Of a stretch of DNA of 6,750 nt, positions 5,643 through 6,750 are shown one piece after another. The stretch covers positions 1 through 6,750 of the forward strand of contig USAE01000067.1 in NCBI GenBank assembly GCA_900552655.1, given 5' to 3'. Numbering within the stretch: position 1 is the stretch's first letter; the number at the start of each line of letters is the position of its first letter. The notes under the pieces are model-generated. The model was not told the DNA's origin and did no database searches. It saw only the letters and a program-made list of their open reading frames with translations. Made by a program: the position numbers and the translations under genes. This DNA comes from an uncultured Clostridium sp. GTDB taxonomy: Bacteria; Bacillota; Clostridia; TANB77; CAG-508.

Positions 5643-6531
5643 TAAAAGAATAGATTTACACATACACTCAACAGTTTCAGATGGAGTGTTAGAGCCAAAA
5701 GAAATAATAGATGAAGCATATAAAAATGGAGTATCTGTAATTGCAATTGCAGATCATGACACAATAGAGGCATATACAGACGAATTATTTGAATATGCTA
5801 AAAGCAAAAACATAAAACTTATTAATGCAGTAGAAATATCTACAAAAGCAAAAAAAGCAGGAGTACATGTATTAGGATATAAATTCGATTTGGATAATGA
5901 GGAATTTAGAGAAAGATTAAATAAGATAAGAAATGCTAGACATGACTACTTACATAATGTTGCGAAAAAATTAAAAGAAATAGGATATTATATAAATGTA
6001 GAAGAACTAGATAAAATAGATGCAGTTACAAAAGCACATATTGCATTAGATGCAACAACTAACCCACAAAACAAAGAAAAGCTGTTAGAAGAATTTGGAC
6101 ATATTCCAAATAAAGGTGAATTTATAGAAACTATTATGAACGAAAATTGCCCAGCTTATGTAAGAAAGGAAAGTGTAACACCAAAGGAAGCAGCAGAAAT
6201 AATAAGAAAGGCAAAAGGAAAGGTAGTATTAGCACATCCGGTAGCATATGTACACGAAGATAACCTTACAGATAAAGAAATAGAAGAGATAATTAATGAT
6301 ATGAATCCTGATGGATTAGAAGCAAACTATTTATATGCAGATAGAAATGATAAGAAATTCGATGAAACAGAAAAATGGAATGAATTTGCTAAAGAACATA
6401 ATTTATTTGTAACAGCAGGTTCAGATTTTCATAATAAAGATGGTATTAGACCAGAGATAGGATTTGTAAACACAGAGTTTACATTGTCAGAAGAAGAAAT
6501 AAACGAAATTCTTAGAAATCTAGAAAAATAA
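5629..6531 (+). CDS. PHP-domain phosphoesterase, RNase AM / 3',5'-nucleotide phosphatase type
   Basis: This is a 300-residue metal-dependent phosphoesterase of the PHP family, of the usual length for the YciV/TrpH-type group. Characterised members remove phosphate from 3',5'-nucleoside bisphosphates or degrade short RNA 5' to 3'. Metal-binding motifs are complete and in order: DLHIHS with H11 and H13, SDG with D18, ADHD with H43, VEIS with E69, GVHVLGY with H80, KAHIA with H137, AHP with H203 and GSDFH with D266 and H268. The insert with KAHIA replaces the more usual RPHIA of this group, a small departure near the active site. ATG 5629 is chosen because of AAGGAG 6 nt upstream; ATG 5632 is nearly as good. 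The gene overlaps the zinc-ribbon gene by 14 bp. The exact substrate (nucleotide, RNA or another phosphate ester) cannot be told from sequence. Confidence 0.9.
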   Translation: MMNVNKRIDLHIHSTVSDGVLEPKEIIDEAYKNGVSVIAIADHDTIEAYTDELFEYAKSKNIKLINAVEISTKAKKAGVHVLGYKFDLDNEEFRERLNKIRNARHDYLHNVAKKLKEIGYYINVEELDKIDAVTKAHIALDATTNPQNKEKLLEEFGHIPNKGEFIETIMNENCPAYVRKESVTPKEAAEIIRKAKGKVVLAHPVAYVHEDNLTDKEIEEIINDMNPDGLEANYLYADRNDKKFDETEKWNEFAKEHNLFVTAGSDFHNKDGIRPEIGFVNTEFTLSEEEINEILRNLEK

Positions 6532-6538
6532 GTAAAAG

Positions 6539-6568
6539 AGCAATGTTCCTTAAAATAGAAATATTGCT
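6539..6568 (+). other. Stem-loop just after the PHP gene
   Basis: AGCAAT (6539-6544) pairs with ATTGCT (6563-6568), and TTC/GAA may add three inner pairs. It begins 7 bp after the stop codon. No U run follows, so it may stabilise the mRNA 3' end rather than terminate it. Confidence 0.3.
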
Positions 6569-6710
6569 TAAATACTATGTGTATTATTTAAAAATCCTTT
6601 TAATCTACATATGGATCTATGAAAAGCGGAAAAAAGAGGAAAATTATGTTGAAAGGCTAATGTCACTAAAAAATAATATAAAATGACGAAAAAAAGCACC
6701 CGTAAAGAGA

Positions 6711-6746
6711 TAGAGCTTTACTCCAGTAACTGGAAGTAAGGCTCTA
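6711..6746. repeat. Long imperfect palindrome at the window edge
   Basis: Positions 6711-6726 pair with 6730-6746 around a TAA loop, with one bulged A and one G-U pair. The stem is about 16 bp and far more GC-containing than the background. The following bases TTTA could begin a U run, making it the terminator of the PHP operon about 180 bp after the stop. It could also be the end of a mobile element or an intergenic repeat copy, because the sequence is cut 4 bp later. Confidence 0.6.
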
Positions 6747-6750
6747 TTTA

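Larger units (their letters stand above)
6532..6750. other. Region downstream of the PHP gene, no gene seen
   Basis: The 219 bp hold the two hairpins described separately and no supported gene. A GAGG followed by ATG near 6647 opens a frame of only four codons. Confidence 0.55.

Noticed and set aside
1..6750. CRISPR array, tRNA or rRNA genes
   Set aside because: No regularly spaced short repeats, cloverleaf-like sequences or conserved rRNA segments were seen.

Overview
The window is AT-rich, with AGA-dominated arginine codons, A/T-ending codons almost throughout, Gram-positive Shine-Dalgarno sites and A+T-rich intrinsic terminators. This points to a low-GC Firmicute, most likely a member of the Clostridia. 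No species can be named from the sequence alone. All supported genes lie on the + strand.

Left part (1-4295): surface proteins. Positions 1-186 hold the last 61 codons of a membrane-anchored surface protein, closed by a palindromic terminator. An intergenic region of about 317 bp follows. It carries a GGAC/GTCC-centred inverted repeat, two sigma-A-type promoters, a structured leader with a weak attenuator-like hairpin, and a five-codon mini-ORF whose stop overlaps the next start as ATGA. Positions 504-4295 encode a 1263-residue exported protein. It has a signal peptide, an N-terminal Cys-Gln thioester (TQXA-type) adhesion domain, four tandem DUF11-like stalk domains, and a C-terminal transmembrane anchor with a short basic tail but no LPXTG motif. 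Its tail resembles that of the upstream fragment, so the two look like neighbouring paralogues transcribed separately.

Right part (4296-6531): a two-gene operon. After a spacer with a probable weak terminator and a promoter, a 350-residue cytoplasmic protein of unknown function with a CxxC-x14-CxxC zinc-ribbon signature overlaps a 300-residue PHP-domain phosphoesterase (RNase AM / 3',5'-nucleotide phosphatase type). The second ribosome binding site lies inside the first gene, so translation is probably coupled.

The end (6532-6750) has no convincing gene. It ends in a long, nearly perfect hairpin cut close to the window edge, which could be a terminator or the border of a mobile element. The strongest leads are the thioester adhesin with its non-sortase tail and its leader, and the uncharacterised zinc-ribbon protein coupled to the PHP enzyme.
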